Of a stretch of DNA of 64,000 nt, positions 53,962 through 63,080 are shown piece after piece; the first letter of the stretch is position 1; each line of letters begins with the position of its first letter. The notes under the pieces were generated by a model, which had not been told where the DNA came from, did not search any database, and worked only from the letters and a program-made list of their open reading frames with translations. Source of the DNA: Acidobacteriota bacterium. GTDB lineage: Bacteria; Acidobacteriota; Blastocatellia; RBC074. The position numbers and the translations under genes are program-made. The stretch is taken from assembly GCA_016196035.1 (NCBI GenBank), contig JACPYM010000135.1, forward strand, positions 1-64,000, read 5' to 3'.

Positions 53962-55253
53962 CCTGTCGTTTAGCGTTTCTGTCACTAACCTTGCTGCTGT
54001 CTGACGCACACGCGCAACAAGATCAAGTGCCCACCAATCCCATCACGCTGACCGCCGTCGGGCGCGACCAAACCAAAGCGACCAAAATCACCGACAACAT
54101 TTATCAGGCCATCGGCTTCGGCAACACGTTTATGGTCACGACCCCGGCGGGCAACGTCATCATTGACACTTCGATTGCGTTCAACGCCGCGCTGCACACC
54201 AAACTGTTGCGCGCCGAAAGCAACGGCCCCGTCAAATACATCATCCTCACCCACGGCCACGGCGATCACACTGGTGGCGTGACAGCCTGGAAAGAACCCG
54301 GCACGCAGATCATCGCGCAAAAGAATCACGCCGAATTCATGCATTACCAGGCGCGGCTCAACGGCTTTTACGGCCTGCGCAACGCCGCCCAATTCGCCCG
54401 CGCCCTGCCGCCCGGCAACAGCGAATGGCCGGGCAATTACGGCGGCAAGATCGAACCGACGATCCTCTTTGACGACAAATACGAGTTCGAATTGGGCGGG
54501 CTGAAATTCAGCGTGCTGAGCACGCCGGGCGAGACGTATGACCACGCCACGGTGTGGATTCCGCAACTCAAGGCTGCGTTCATCGGCGACAACTACTACG
54601 ATTCGTTCCCGAACATTTACACGCTGCGCGGCACGCAACCGCGCTGGGCGCTCGATTACGTTAATTCACTGAACAAGGTGCTGGCGCTCAAACCGGAAAT
54701 CGTGATCCCTTCGCACGGCATGGCCATTCACGGCAACGCCGAGATCGTCAAACGGCTGACGCGCTATCGCGACGCCATTCAGTACGTGCACGATGAAACG
54801 GTCAAAGGCATGAACGCGGGCAAAGACGTCTGGACGTTGATGAACGAGATCAAGCTGCCGCCCGCGCTCGACATCGGCGAAAGCTACGGCAAACTCTCGT
54901 GGTCGGTGCGCGGCATTTACGAAGGCTACGTCGGCTATTTCGATCTGCAACCGGCGACGATGTACGAAACGCCGGTCACGGCGGTCTATCCCGAAGTCAT
55001 AAAACTCGCAGGCGGGCCGGATGCCATTGCCAAACTGGCGCAGGCGCGCGCGGACGCCGGACAAGCGGTCGAGGCGCTGCATTTGAGCGAAATGGCGTTG
55101 ACGGTGGATGGCAAACACCAAGCGGCGTTGCAGGCGAAGCTGAAGGCGCTGGAGACGTTGCGGGCACGGTGTAAGAACAGTAATGAGCGGGGGTGGCTGG
55201 ATTTCAGCATCAATGGGGTGAAGAGTAAACTCGGCACTGGCGGCGTAAAGTAA
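53949..55253 (+). CDS. Secreted MBL-fold hydrolase, alkylsulfatase (SdsA)-like
   Basis: 434 residues. Signal peptide (CRLAFLSLTLLLSDAHAQ), a metallo-beta-lactamase core with THGHGDHTGG (metal-binding HxHxDH), later VLSTPGETYDHATVWIP and AFIGDNYYDSFPNIYTLRG. A helical dimerisation region follows (KLSWSVRGIYEGYVGYFDLQ; PEVIKLAGGPDAIAKLAQAR), as in SdsA1-type alkylsulfatases. The likely reaction is hydrolysis of an alkyl sulfate or similar ester outside the cytoplasm. AAGGAG precedes ATG 53,949. A C-terminal SCP2-like domain, present in SdsA1, appears to be missing. Confidence 0.8.
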   Translation: MEFLTCRLAFLSLTLLLSDAHAQQDQVPTNPITLTAVGRDQTKATKITDNIYQAIGFGNTFMVTTPAGNVIIDTSIAFNAALHTKLLRAESNGPVKYIILTHGHGDHTGGVTAWKEPGTQIIAQKNHAEFMHYQARLNGFYGLRNAAQFARALPPGNSEWPGNYGGKIEPTILFDDKYEFELGGLKFSVLSTPGETYDHATVWIPQLKAAFIGDNYYDSFPNIYTLRGTQPRWALDYVNSLNKVLALKPEIVIPSHGMAIHGNAEIVKRLTRYRDAIQYVHDETVKGMNAGKDVWTLMNEIKLPPALDIGESYGKLSWSVRGIYEGYVGYFDLQPATMYETPVTAVYPEVIKLAGGPDAIAKLAQARADAGQAVEALHLSEMALTVDGKHQAALQAKLKALETLRARCKNSNERGWLDFSINGVKSKLGTGGVK

Positions 55254-55255
55254 AC

Positions 55256-55446
55256 CTATCTGTTCAGTCCCAACGGGGCGCGATATGATAGCCCGGTGCA
55301 ACGCACCGGGTGAGCGCGTAGAGATTTGCCAAGCCCCAACGGGGCGCAATAGTTATGTCGCCCCGTTGGGGCTTGCTTGATTTGACGGCCTGTTCCCAGG
55401 GCGATGCCCTGGGCTTCATTATGACGCCCCGTTGGGGCTGAGCAAT
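55256..55446. repeat. Cluster of CCCCGTTGGGG-type palindromic repeats
   Basis: The spacer contains CCCAACGGGGCG words and their complements at about 55,268, 55,334, 55,360 and 55,424, with further small hairpins (GCCCGGTGCAACGCACCGGG near 55,291; CCCAGGGCGATGCCCTGGG near 55,396). It fills the gap between the MBL gene and the small orphan gene. It is non-coding. Confidence 0.75.
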
Positions 55447-55484
55447 TACGCATAAAAACAAGCGCTGCTGATTACGATTGGGCT

Positions 55485-55703
55485 ATGTGCAATTTCATGA
55501 CCTTCGACGAATGGATGCTGAAGAATCTGGCGGAAGATGCTGAGGAAGCGGCAGCGCTGCTCCGGCTGACGCTGGCTGAAGACCAGGATGACCCGCAAAT
55601 CCTCCTGACATTGGTGCAGCGCATCGTGCGGGCGCGCGGCGGCATTGACGATTTGGATTTGAGTTTGGAAGAGAAGGCAGAATTGGCGAGCGCACTGAGC
55701 TGA
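55485..55703 (+). CDS. Small acidic protein (72 aa), antidote-like
   Basis: 72 residues: MTFDEWMLKNLAEDAEEAAA, LLRLTLAEDQDDPQILLTLV, QRIVRARGGIDDLDLSLEEK. The middle (DDPQILLTLVQRIVRARGGI) resembles the helix that precedes the helix-turn-helix in HI1420-type addiction-module antidotes, but the usual LSREALYRALS segment is replaced. No toxin gene is adjacent. It may be a divergent or decayed antidote or an unrelated small protein. The second Met (55,497) is an alternative start. It lies 142 bp upstream of the restriction gene. Confidence 0.5.
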   Translation: MCNFMTFDEWMLKNLAEDAEEAAALLRLTLAEDQDDPQILLTLVQRIVRARGGIDDLDLSLEEKAELASALS

Positions 55704-55806
55704 AGTTTGGCGGCCCGCTCCACTACCGCAAGCTGCCTGAATCCAACTCGTTGAGGTAGCGGGATCAGTACCTGTGAAGTTGTGCGGGAATGGAAACGAA
55801 GCAAAC

Positions 55807-55835
55807 TTTGTCCAACAGTCCGCGACATCTATAAT
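55807..55835 (+). promoter_or_regulatory. Candidate promoter of restriction gene
   Basis: A perfect TATAAT (55,830-55,835) stands 17 bp after TTTGTC (55,807-55,812). Transcription would begin near 55,842, only about four bases before the ATG at 55,846, so the nuclease mRNA would be almost leaderless. No ribosome site exists before that ATG. Confidence 0.5.
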
Positions 55836-55845
55836 CCGACGCCAT

Positions 55846-56664
55846 ATGGAAAATAAGAACGCAGCCGCGCAATTCCTCGAACTGCTCCAACAAGAAGCTG
55901 AGAGATTCAACTCCAGCGAGATGATGTCTACGCCGGATGGTGGTTGGACAGTCAAAGGGTTCATAGATGTTTTCAGGAACGTCTATACCATTTCCGGCGA
56001 CACCAAAGTTGTCTCAAAGCTGATTGAGTTGATGCTGTTTCCGCATTTCCTGGCTTTCGCTGACAAACACAACCTCAAAGTTATCCCTGCACCTGAGCAA
56101 AACTACTATCCAGATTTGACCTTCGTAGATAATGCTGGCCGCAAGTTCGCGCTTGATCTCAAGAGTGCCTACCGGATTGATGAGAACACCGTCAGCGGGA
56201 TGACGCTCGGTGCCTTCACTGGTTACTTTCGTGAGCGGCGCTCGGCCAAAAACATCACCTTCCCTTATGGCGAGTATGCTGGGCATTTTGTTTTAGGTGT
56301 CATTTACACGCGCGTCGCCATCAGACCCGATGAATTTAGGAGCCATACCCTTGATGAACTGGAAGAAATTCCTTCAGTCGTCAAAGACCTGCGCTTCTTC
56401 GTTCAGCCAAAATACCGCATCGCGCTTGATCGGCCTGGGAGCGGAAACACTAAAAACATTGGCGCGGTTGGCAAAACCGCTGCTTTGGTGAATGGCAATG
56501 GCCCATTTACGGATTTGGGTGAAGAGATTTTTGATGACTATTGGATGTTCTATCTGACCTCAGATATGGCGCGCAAAGCCGAGTTACCCAAGCCACCCTA
56601 CAACAATCTGCCATCCTATTTTGCGTTTAAGCAACCCCCAGCCAAATCTGGAGGTGACGAATGA
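55846..56664 (+). CDS. Type II restriction endonuclease, EcoRV-like
   Basis: 272 residues. The catalytic PD...DxK is D90 (YPDLTF), D104 and K106 (KFALDLKSAYR). Downstream the order of motifs follows EcoRV: TLGAFTGYFRE, KNITFPYGEYAGHFVLGVIY (EcoRV: KNIVYPFDQYIAHWIIGYVY), TRVAIRP, LDELEEIP and the recognition loop GSGNTKNIGA (198-207; EcoRV GSGNTTNIGS). Because the GSGNT loop that contacts bases in EcoRV is kept, recognition of GATATC or a close variant is predicted. The ATG at 55,846 is preferred to a longer frame from 55,774, which would include promoter sequence. The stop overlaps the methylase start by 4 bp. GC is lower than in neighbouring genes. Confidence 0.92.
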   Translation: MENKNAAAQFLELLQQEAERFNSSEMMSTPDGGWTVKGFIDVFRNVYTISGDTKVVSKLIELMLFPHFLAFADKHNLKVIPAPEQNYYPDLTFVDNAGRKFALDLKSAYRIDENTVSGMTLGAFTGYFRERRSAKNITFPYGEYAGHFVLGVIYTRVAIRPDEFRSHTLDELEEIPSVVKDLRFFVQPKYRIALDRPGSGNTKNIGAVGKTAALVNGNGPFTDLGEEIFDDYWMFYLTSDMARKAELPKPPYNNLPSYFAFKQPPAKSGGDE

Positions 56665-57605
56665 TGCAGCTTCCACTAAAGATCACCCATGCCAAGGCTC
56701 CGCCAATCAAGTGCCAAGGGATCAAAACCAAACTCACGCCGTTTATCCTTAACAGCATTCTATGGAAACCGACCGATGACGCTCGTTGGGTCGAACCGTT
56801 TCTTGGCTCTGGTGTTGTGGCGCTCAATCTTGCTCCGCCCCGCGCGTTATTGACTGACACCAACCAGCACATCATTGCGTTTTATCAGGCCATCCAACGC
56901 GGCGAGTTTACCAGCAGCGCCGTGCGTGAGTTCTTGGTTACGGAAGGTGAAAAGCTGGCAGCCAAAGGTGCTGATTACTATTACGAAGTGCGCGAGCGTT
57001 TCAATACGCACGGCTCATCCTTCGATTTCTTGTTCCTGAATCGGTCTTGTTTCAATGGCGTCATGCGGTTCAATCGGCACGGCAAATTCAACGTGCCGTT
57101 TGGACATAAACCCCAACGCTTCGCGCCTGCTTACATCACGAAAATTGCCAATCAGGTAAATTGGGCAGCCAAACAAATGCGCGACAAAGACTGGAAATTT
57201 CGTGTGGCAAAGTGGGATGAAACGCTTGGTGCCGTGAAACCGGATGATTTTGTTTATCTCGACCCGCCTTACATTGGCAGACACACCGACTACTACAACA
57301 CCTGGGATGAAGAAGAGGCTGCGCGCCTCGCAAAGGTTGCGCAAACTTTATCCTGCGGCTTCGCGCTTTCGATGTGGCTAGAGAACCGTTACCGCAAAAA
57401 CGGCCATCTGGATGAATGTTGGGCGGGCTTGGAAGTGAGGGTTTGCTCGCACTTTTATCACGTTGGCTCGGTTGAGACATTGCGCAATGAAATTGACGAG
57501 GCCTTGGTGATCAAACCAAATTTTGCTACGCCGGACCTAGGCAAACAGAAAACGAAACGCAAAACAATCGTCAATCAACTTTCGCTGGGGTTCTCAGCGA
57601 CATGA
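56661..57605 (+). CDS. DNA adenine methyltransferase (D12 class), partner of the EcoRV-like nuclease
   Basis: 314 residues. N6-adenine methylase of the Dam/D12 class: VEPFLGSGVVALNLAPPRAL (AdoMet-binding FxGxG, residues 45-55), RALLTDTNQHIIAFYQAIQR, FDFLFLNRSCFNGVMRFNRH and the catalytic DPPY (about residues 201-204, FVYLDPPYIGRHTDYY). It protects the host sites from the nuclease. The start ATGATG overlaps the nuclease TGA, so both are made from one message with the nuclease first. That order leaves protection dependent on coupling, since no separate methylase promoter was seen. Confidence 0.93.
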   Translation: MMQLPLKITHAKAPPIKCQGIKTKLTPFILNSILWKPTDDARWVEPFLGSGVVALNLAPPRALLTDTNQHIIAFYQAIQRGEFTSSAVREFLVTEGEKLAAKGADYYYEVRERFNTHGSSFDFLFLNRSCFNGVMRFNRHGKFNVPFGHKPQRFAPAYITKIANQVNWAAKQMRDKDWKFRVAKWDETLGAVKPDDFVYLDPPYIGRHTDYYNTWDEEEAARLAKVAQTLSCGFALSMWLENRYRKNGHLDECWAGLEVRVCSHFYHVGSVETLRNEIDEALVIKPNFATPDLGKQKTKRKTIVNQLSLGFSAT

Positions 57606-57636
57606 GTCACTGCTCAAATTTTGAGGTCAGATAACT

Positions 57637-60093
57637 ATGGAAACTCTCTTTCACGATCTCTCCCACGCCCTCCGTCGCCTCACCCAAAACCCCGGCTTCA
57701 CCGCCGTCGCACTGCTCTCGCTCGCCCTCGGCATCGGCGCGAACAGCGCGTTGTTCAGCGTCGCCAATGCGCTGCTGCTGCGTCCGCTGCCGTTCAAGGA
57801 TGCTGACCGGGTGGCGATTCTGTGGAATCGTTCGCCGGGGTTGAACGTGGAGCAAGACTGGTTTTCGTTGGGCCAGTATCTGGACATCAAGCTCGAAAAT
57901 CGCAGCTTTGAAGCGGTCGCCGTGGCGCGCGACAGCAGCTTCAATCTGACCGGCCAGGGGCAGCCGGAATATGTCGAGGGCGCGCGGGTGTCGTCTTCGC
58001 TGTTTCCGTTGTTGGGGGCGCAACCGGTGTTGGGGCGCGTGTTGACGCCTTCGGAGGACGAGAAGGGGGCCGCGCCGGTTGTGCTGCTTAGCTACGGCTT
58101 TTGGCAACGCCGTTTCGGTGGCGCGCGCGCTGTGCTGGGGCGCACGCTGACGCTGAATGACAACAACTTCACCATCGTGGGCGTCGTCGGGCCGGAATTC
58201 ACGTTGAGCAAAGAGGTGTTGCCGACGGTGAACGGCATACGGCGGGCGGATGTGTTGTTGCCTCTGCCGATGAGCGCCGCTGACCGCAGCAATCGCGGCG
58301 GCGAGGATTTCAACATCCTCGCCAAGCTCAAACCGGGCGTGAGCTTCAAGCAGGCGCAGGCCGAGATGGACGCGCTGGCCGAACAGATGAAACGGCAGTA
58401 TCCCGAAAGCTATCCGGCGAATGGGCGGCTGACGTTGAGCGTGGTACCGCTTTTGGAACAGGTCGTCGGCAACTTGCGGCTGGCGTTGTATGTGTTGCTG
58501 GGCGCGGTCGGCTTCGTGTTGTTGATCGCCTGCGCCAACGTGGCGAACCTGTTGCTGGCGCGGGCGTCCGTGCGGCAGAAAGAGATGGTGATTCGCGCGG
58601 CGGTGGGCGCGAGCCGGGCGCGCATCGTGCGGCAATTATTGACCGAAAGTGTCTTGCTGGGCGTGCTCGGCGGACTGCTGGGCTTGGGCTTGGCGTTGGT
58701 GGCTGGGCGTGCCTTGCGCGCGTTTGGGCCGGAGAATCTGCCGCGCTCGGGCGAGATTGGAGTGGATGGGCGCGTGCTGGCGTTTACGATTGCGGTGTCG
58801 GTGTTGACCGGTGTGATCTTCGGATTGTTGCCCGCGCTGCGCGAGTCGCGGGTGGATTTGAATGAAGTGTTGAAAGATGGCGGGCGCAGTGCGACGGGCG
58901 GTCACCAGCGCACGCGCAAGCTGTTGGTCGTGGTCGAAGTCGCGCTGGCGCTGGTGTTGCTGATCGGCGCGGGATTGTTGCTGCGCAGCTATGCGCACAT
59001 TCTGCGCGCCAATCCGGGCTTCAATCCGAATAACGTTTTGGCGTTGCGCTTGACGCTGCCCGCGACGCGCTACGCGACGCCTGAGGCGGTTTACAACTTT
59101 TATAAACAACTCGGCGAACGCGTGCGGCAAGTGCCGGGCGTAGAGTTCACCGGCACCAGTTATGGCTTGCCGCTCAGCGCGACTTCGGCGGCGTGGGGGC
59201 CGGTGACGGTGGAAGGCTACGTGCCACGGGCGGCGAGCGAACTGATCATCTCGAACGAACGCTTTGTCAGTCCCGACCAGTTGCGCGCGCTGGGCATGCC
59301 GCTGGTCAAGGGCCGCCATTTCGACGAACGTGATGTGCGCAAGGAATTGGGCGGCACGTTGGACGTAACGCTGGTCAACGAAGCCTTCGCGCAACGTTTC
59401 TGGCCGGGCGAAGACCCGCTGGGCAAACATATTCAACGCAGCGGCAAAGGGCCGTGGCGCACAGTGGTCGGCGTGGTGCGCGATGCCAAAGAGGTCGCGC
59501 TGGAAAACGAACCGGCCCTCACGCTCTATCATCCGATTGACCAGTTCAACATCCGCACGCGCTATCTGGTTGCACGCAGTAGTAACAAACCTGAAGCACT
59601 GACCGCCGCGATCACCAGCGCTGTGCACGCGCTGGACGCCCAGTTGCCGGTGTATGAAGCGGCCACGCTGCAACGGCGCTTGCACAACGCGCTGGCGCAG
59701 CGCCGCTTTGCGCTGGTGTTGCTGGGTGTCTTCGCGGCGGTCGCGTTGACGCTGGCGGTACTTGGCATTTACGGCGTGCTGACCTATTGGGTCACGCAAC
59801 GCACACACGAACTCGGCATACGCGTGGCGTTGGGCGCGGCACAGCGCGACATTGTGCGGTTGGTCATCCGGCAGGCGTTGGCGTTGGTGCTGCTCGGCGT
59901 CGGCCTCGGCTTGGCGGGCGCGTTGGCGTTGACGCGCGTGCTGGCGAGTTTGCTTTTCGGCGTCAGCACGACCGATGGGCTGACGTTCGCGGGCCTGGCG
60001 TTGTTGCTGGCCGCGATTGCGTTGCTGACGAGTTATCTGCCGGCGCGGCGGGCGGCGCGCGTTAATCCGCTGGTGGCCTTGCGCTGCGAATGA
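57637..60093 (+). CDS. MacB/FtsX-type duplicated permease (ADOP family)
   Basis: 818 residues. DLSHALRRLTQNPGFTAVAL then LSLALGIGANSALFSVANAL is the standard opening of acidobacterial duplicated orphan permeases. A MacB-like periplasmic domain (about residues 60-260), an FtsX membrane block (about 275-400), a second MacB-like domain (about 450-660) and a second FtsX block (about 690-810, ending RRAARVNPLVALRCE) follow. These proteins lack an ATPase of their own; one would have to come from elsewhere. The exported substrate is unknown. GAGGT lies about 11 nt before ATG 57,637. Confidence 0.92.
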   Translation: METLFHDLSHALRRLTQNPGFTAVALLSLALGIGANSALFSVANALLLRPLPFKDADRVAILWNRSPGLNVEQDWFSLGQYLDIKLENRSFEAVAVARDSSFNLTGQGQPEYVEGARVSSSLFPLLGAQPVLGRVLTPSEDEKGAAPVVLLSYGFWQRRFGGARAVLGRTLTLNDNNFTIVGVVGPEFTLSKEVLPTVNGIRRADVLLPLPMSAADRSNRGGEDFNILAKLKPGVSFKQAQAEMDALAEQMKRQYPESYPANGRLTLSVVPLLEQVVGNLRLALYVLLGAVGFVLLIACANVANLLLARASVRQKEMVIRAAVGASRARIVRQLLTESVLLGVLGGLLGLGLALVAGRALRAFGPENLPRSGEIGVDGRVLAFTIAVSVLTGVIFGLLPALRESRVDLNEVLKDGGRSATGGHQRTRKLLVVVEVALALVLLIGAGLLLRSYAHILRANPGFNPNNVLALRLTLPATRYATPEAVYNFYKQLGERVRQVPGVEFTGTSYGLPLSATSAAWGPVTVEGYVPRAASELIISNERFVSPDQLRALGMPLVKGRHFDERDVRKELGGTLDVTLVNEAFAQRFWPGEDPLGKHIQRSGKGPWRTVVGVVRDAKEVALENEPALTLYHPIDQFNIRTRYLVARSSNKPEALTAAITSAVHALDAQLPVYEAATLQRRLHNALAQRRFALVLLGVFAAVALTLAVLGIYGVLTYWVTQRTHELGIRVALGAAQRDIVRLVIRQALALVLLGVGLGLAGALALTRVLASLLFGVSTTDGLTFAGLALLLAAIALLTSYLPARRAARVNPLVALRCE

Positions 60094-60135
60094 AGGGCGC
60101 TACACCGTTCAGCCGCAATTCCTTTGTCTGACAAC

Positions 60136-60169
60136 GAGCCGCGACAGAGCTGCCACTCTGTCGCGGCTC
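60136..60169. terminator. Strong hairpin after the permease gene
   Basis: GAGCCGCGACAGAG and its perfect complement form a 14-bp stem with a 6-nt loop, 43 bp after the permease stop. No T-run follows, so it may be a repeat rather than a classical terminator. The permease and the Ig-like gene converge here, and it could serve both strands. Confidence 0.5.
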
Positions 60170-60229
60170 GCAGGCTTTCAGCCTAAGCCGCTGTGGCTTT
60201 GGGTTGCTGCCGGGCCGCTCCTACATTGA

Positions 60230-60267
60230 GGCACGCACCGGCAGTGCGCGAAGCGCCGGTGCGTGCC
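60230..60267. repeat. GC-rich hairpin before the Ig-like gene end
   Basis: GGCACGCACCGG (60,230-60,241) and its complement (60,256-60,267) enclose 14 bases that themselves pair partly. It lies 20 bp beyond the stop of the minus-strand FG-GAP/Ig-like gene and could act as its terminator. Confidence 0.5.
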
Positions 60268-60286
60268 CCTCTCTACCCAACCTTCA

Positions 60287-62926
60287 TCAATTGATGACGA
60301 CCGTGTAGCTCCGCATTCCGGCACAGTTGCTCGTGCCGGTTGCCGTGATCGTGAAGTTGTAAGTACCCGCCGCTGTCGGATAGCCGTAAAGCAGGCCCAC
60401 CGTGCCGTATAAGGTCAGACCCGGCGGCAGACTGCCCGCCGTCAGTGCGTATGTGTAACTGCCCGTCGGCGCGGCCAGCGCGTAGCCGACATAGAGTTGG
60501 CCCACCCCACCCGAGGCCAAGGCCGCGAGCGTGATGCCGCCGCAACTGCCGCTGGCAAGCGTGCCGCTGTAGCTGCGACTGCCCGCGCAATTGTTCGTAT
60601 CCGCCGCCCGGATCGTGAAGCTGTATGGCCCCGCCGCCGTCGGCGTGCCCGTGACCGCACCCGTTGTCGGGTTCAATGACAAGCCCGTGGGTAACGCGCC
60701 TGCCGTCACGGTGAAGCTGTAGCTCGCCGCAGGCGCGACAACGAGGCTTTGGTTGTAGGCCGTATTCAGGCTGGGCACGGGCAGGTCGGTGAGCGTGATG
60801 GTCGAGCACACAACCACCGCGCCGATAACGACCGTATAGTCGCGCGTCCCACCGCAGCCATTCGCCTCGTTCGCCTTGAGCGTGAAGTTGTAGCTGCCCG
60901 CTGTCGTCGGATAGCCGTAGACCAAACCGATTGTGCCGTACAAGGTCAGGCCCGGCGGCAGGCTGCCGGACATCAGCGTGTAGCTGTATGTGCCCGTTGG
61001 CGAGGCCGCTACACTGCCGACGTAGTTCTGGCCGACACTGCCCGCCGGCAAACTCGCCAGCGTAATAGTGGGGCAAGTGGGGCCGCAGAAGGGGCAAGCG
61101 AACAGCGTGACGAGATTGTTGACCGCGCGTCCGACCACCAGCCGGTCGCGCACCAGATCGTAGCTGAAGCTGCTGACCTCGCCGGTCACCGTGCCGACAA
61201 AGCTATTGGTCGAATCAATCAAACCGACCGTGCCGCCCGCGCCGTTGCCCAGCGTGACAGCGCGCGCGTTGACAATCGGCCCTGCCGACCCCGCTGGATT
61301 GTCCCAAGCGTTGCTGTAGACCAGATAGTGACCGTTGGCGAGCACCGTCAGCCCGCCGCTGCCGATCTGATCGCCGTCCGTGCCGCCGATGAGCGAGTTG
61401 GCCGCCGTCACCGGGCCGACCATGCCGGCCGCGCCATTGCCCCACGTCACCGCCCCAGCATCCGTCGCCACCATGGGATTGTCCCAACCCGGACTGGACA
61501 CCACGTAATTGCCGTTGGTCAACCGCGCCACGGTGATGCCGATACGGTCCGCCGTCCTTGTGCCGACCAGCGAATTGGCGGCGGAGATCAGGCCCACCGT
61601 GCCCGTGCTGCTGCGCCGCACATACCAGACGCCGTCCGCGGGCCGCCAGACCGCCAAGTCCGCTTTCCCATCGCCATCGTAATCGCCCGGCACGATCACA
61701 TCGTTGAAGGGTGCCAGCGCGGTGCCCCAGGCCGTCACTTGCGGCGTGCTGGTGGAACTCTTAAGCGCATACCAATTGCCTTCGTTGCCGCGCCAGACCG
61801 AGAAGTCGGTTTTGCCGTCGCCATCGAAATCGGCTTTGACTGAAACGGCGGGCGCAAGACGCCCCGAAGAAGTAGACGGCACCCGTTTCGTTATTCTTGG
61901 TATCCGCGCCAGCCACCAGCGTCCCCGCCACCAGCGCGACAGCGGCGCCAAAGCGGTCATTGGCCGTGCCATCGCTGGCGGTGAGCTTTTGCGCTTGGCC
62001 CCAATTGTCTGCGCCGCCCTGATTGCGCCGGAAAACATAAGCCGCGCCCGCGCCCGTTGCAGGGCTTCCGCCATTCGTCCAGCCCAGCTTGCCCGGGCGG
62101 TCAGGCGAAAGCCCCGGCGCACCTGCGACGACGGCATCAACACTGATGCCGACCACGAAGCCGAAGGCCTCATGCGCCACCGCATCGTTGGCAGTGAGTT
62201 TCTGGACTTGGCCCCAATTGTCTGCGCCGCCTTGATTGCGTGCGAACAGATACGCCGCGCCCGTAAAGCTATTTTTGAAGGGCGTGCCCACCACGAGCAT
62301 GTCGCGGCTGAGCGCCAGGCTGGTGCCGAAGCGATCGTTGACCTCCGCGTCGCTGGCGCTCAGCCGCGTGACCAAACCCCAATTGTCGGCTCCGTCCTGA
62401 TTGCGTTCGTGAATCGCGACCGCGCCTCTGGCGGCGTCGCTGCCGTTGAGGCCAAGCGCCACCGTGTCAGCGCTAATGGCGACCGCATAGCCGAATTGGT
62501 CATCCGGCGCGGGGAACCCGGCGGTCAGCTTTTTGACTTCGCCCCAATTGTTCGCGCCGCCTTGGTTGCGCGCGAAGATATACGCCACACCTGAATTGCC
62601 GTTCTTTCTGAGTGCCCCGACGATCACGGTGTCGCCGCTGAGCGCCGCCGCGGAACCGAATTGGTCAACCGCCACGCCATCGCTGGCCGCCAGTTGCTTG
62701 AACTCAGTAAACAGCGCATTGCCCGCCGCCGCCGCGAACCGCGCGACCCGTGCTCTTTCAGGTAATCCACCGCGGCCTGCCCTTGCAAAGCGGGCAATGG
62801 TGGCGGGACCGGGGCCGCGCTGGTCCCGCGCACAAGGTGGCCGGTTGTCAGCCACGCTGCTACCAACAAAGAAAGCAACGCGAGCCAACTTAAACGCAGA
62901 GAAAAGGAATGCTTGGTCATTCGCAC
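60287..62926 (-). pseudogene. Secreted FG-GAP/Ig-like repeat protein split by two frameshifts
   Basis: Three frames make one protein of about 875 residues. N-terminus from GTG 62,926 (AGGA upstream): signal peptide SLRLSWLALLSLLVAAWLTT, then LPALQGQAAVDYLKEH. Middle: FG-GAP/beta-propeller repeats (KLTAGFPAPDDQFGYAVAIS, RLSASDAEVNDRFGTSLALS, KLTASDGTANDRFGAAVALV). C-terminal half: VKADFDGDGKTDFSVWRGNE and GDYDGDGKADLAVWRPADGV calcium-binding repeats, then three putative-Ig units (AGSLPPGLTLYGTVGLLYGY and relatives). The frames join by adding one G at the plus-strand CCC 62,747-62,749 and removing one at CCCC 61,862-61,865. The two changes are opposite in sign and lie at homopolymers, so assembly error is as likely as decay. 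It is a probable surface or adhesion protein. Confidence 0.8.
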
Positions 62927-63018
62927 GATGTGTCCTCAGAAAAGAGATAAGGTTCGACGCAATAGGTTCGGCAAGTTGCTGAACTTGCCAGGCATTGGCA
63001 TCCACACGAGTTTTTCCA

Positions 63019-63042
63019 CTAAATCAGAACAACCAAGCTTGG
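63019..63042. repeat. Partial copy of the 32.9-kb hairpin end
   Basis: CTAAATCAGAACAACCAAG at 63,019 matches the terminal word of the element at 32,871-33,030 (right arm read in reverse). No opposite arm is visible nearby, so it is a fragment. Confidence 0.55.
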
Positions 63043-63080
63043 TACATTCATGCTTCATTGGGTGCGCCAGCACACGGTGT

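Noticed and set aside
55774-55845. 24-residue extension of the restriction nuclease
   Set aside because: It would include the TATAAT promoter sequence and has no resemblance to EcoRV's N-terminus.
58636-59808. 390-residue minus-strand frame
   Set aside because: Arg/Gln/His-rich complement of the duplicated permease; not a protein-like composition.
60749-61843. 364-residue plus-strand frame
   Set aside because: It is antisense to the FG-GAP/Ig-like gene, with strong Arg/Ala bias and no motif.
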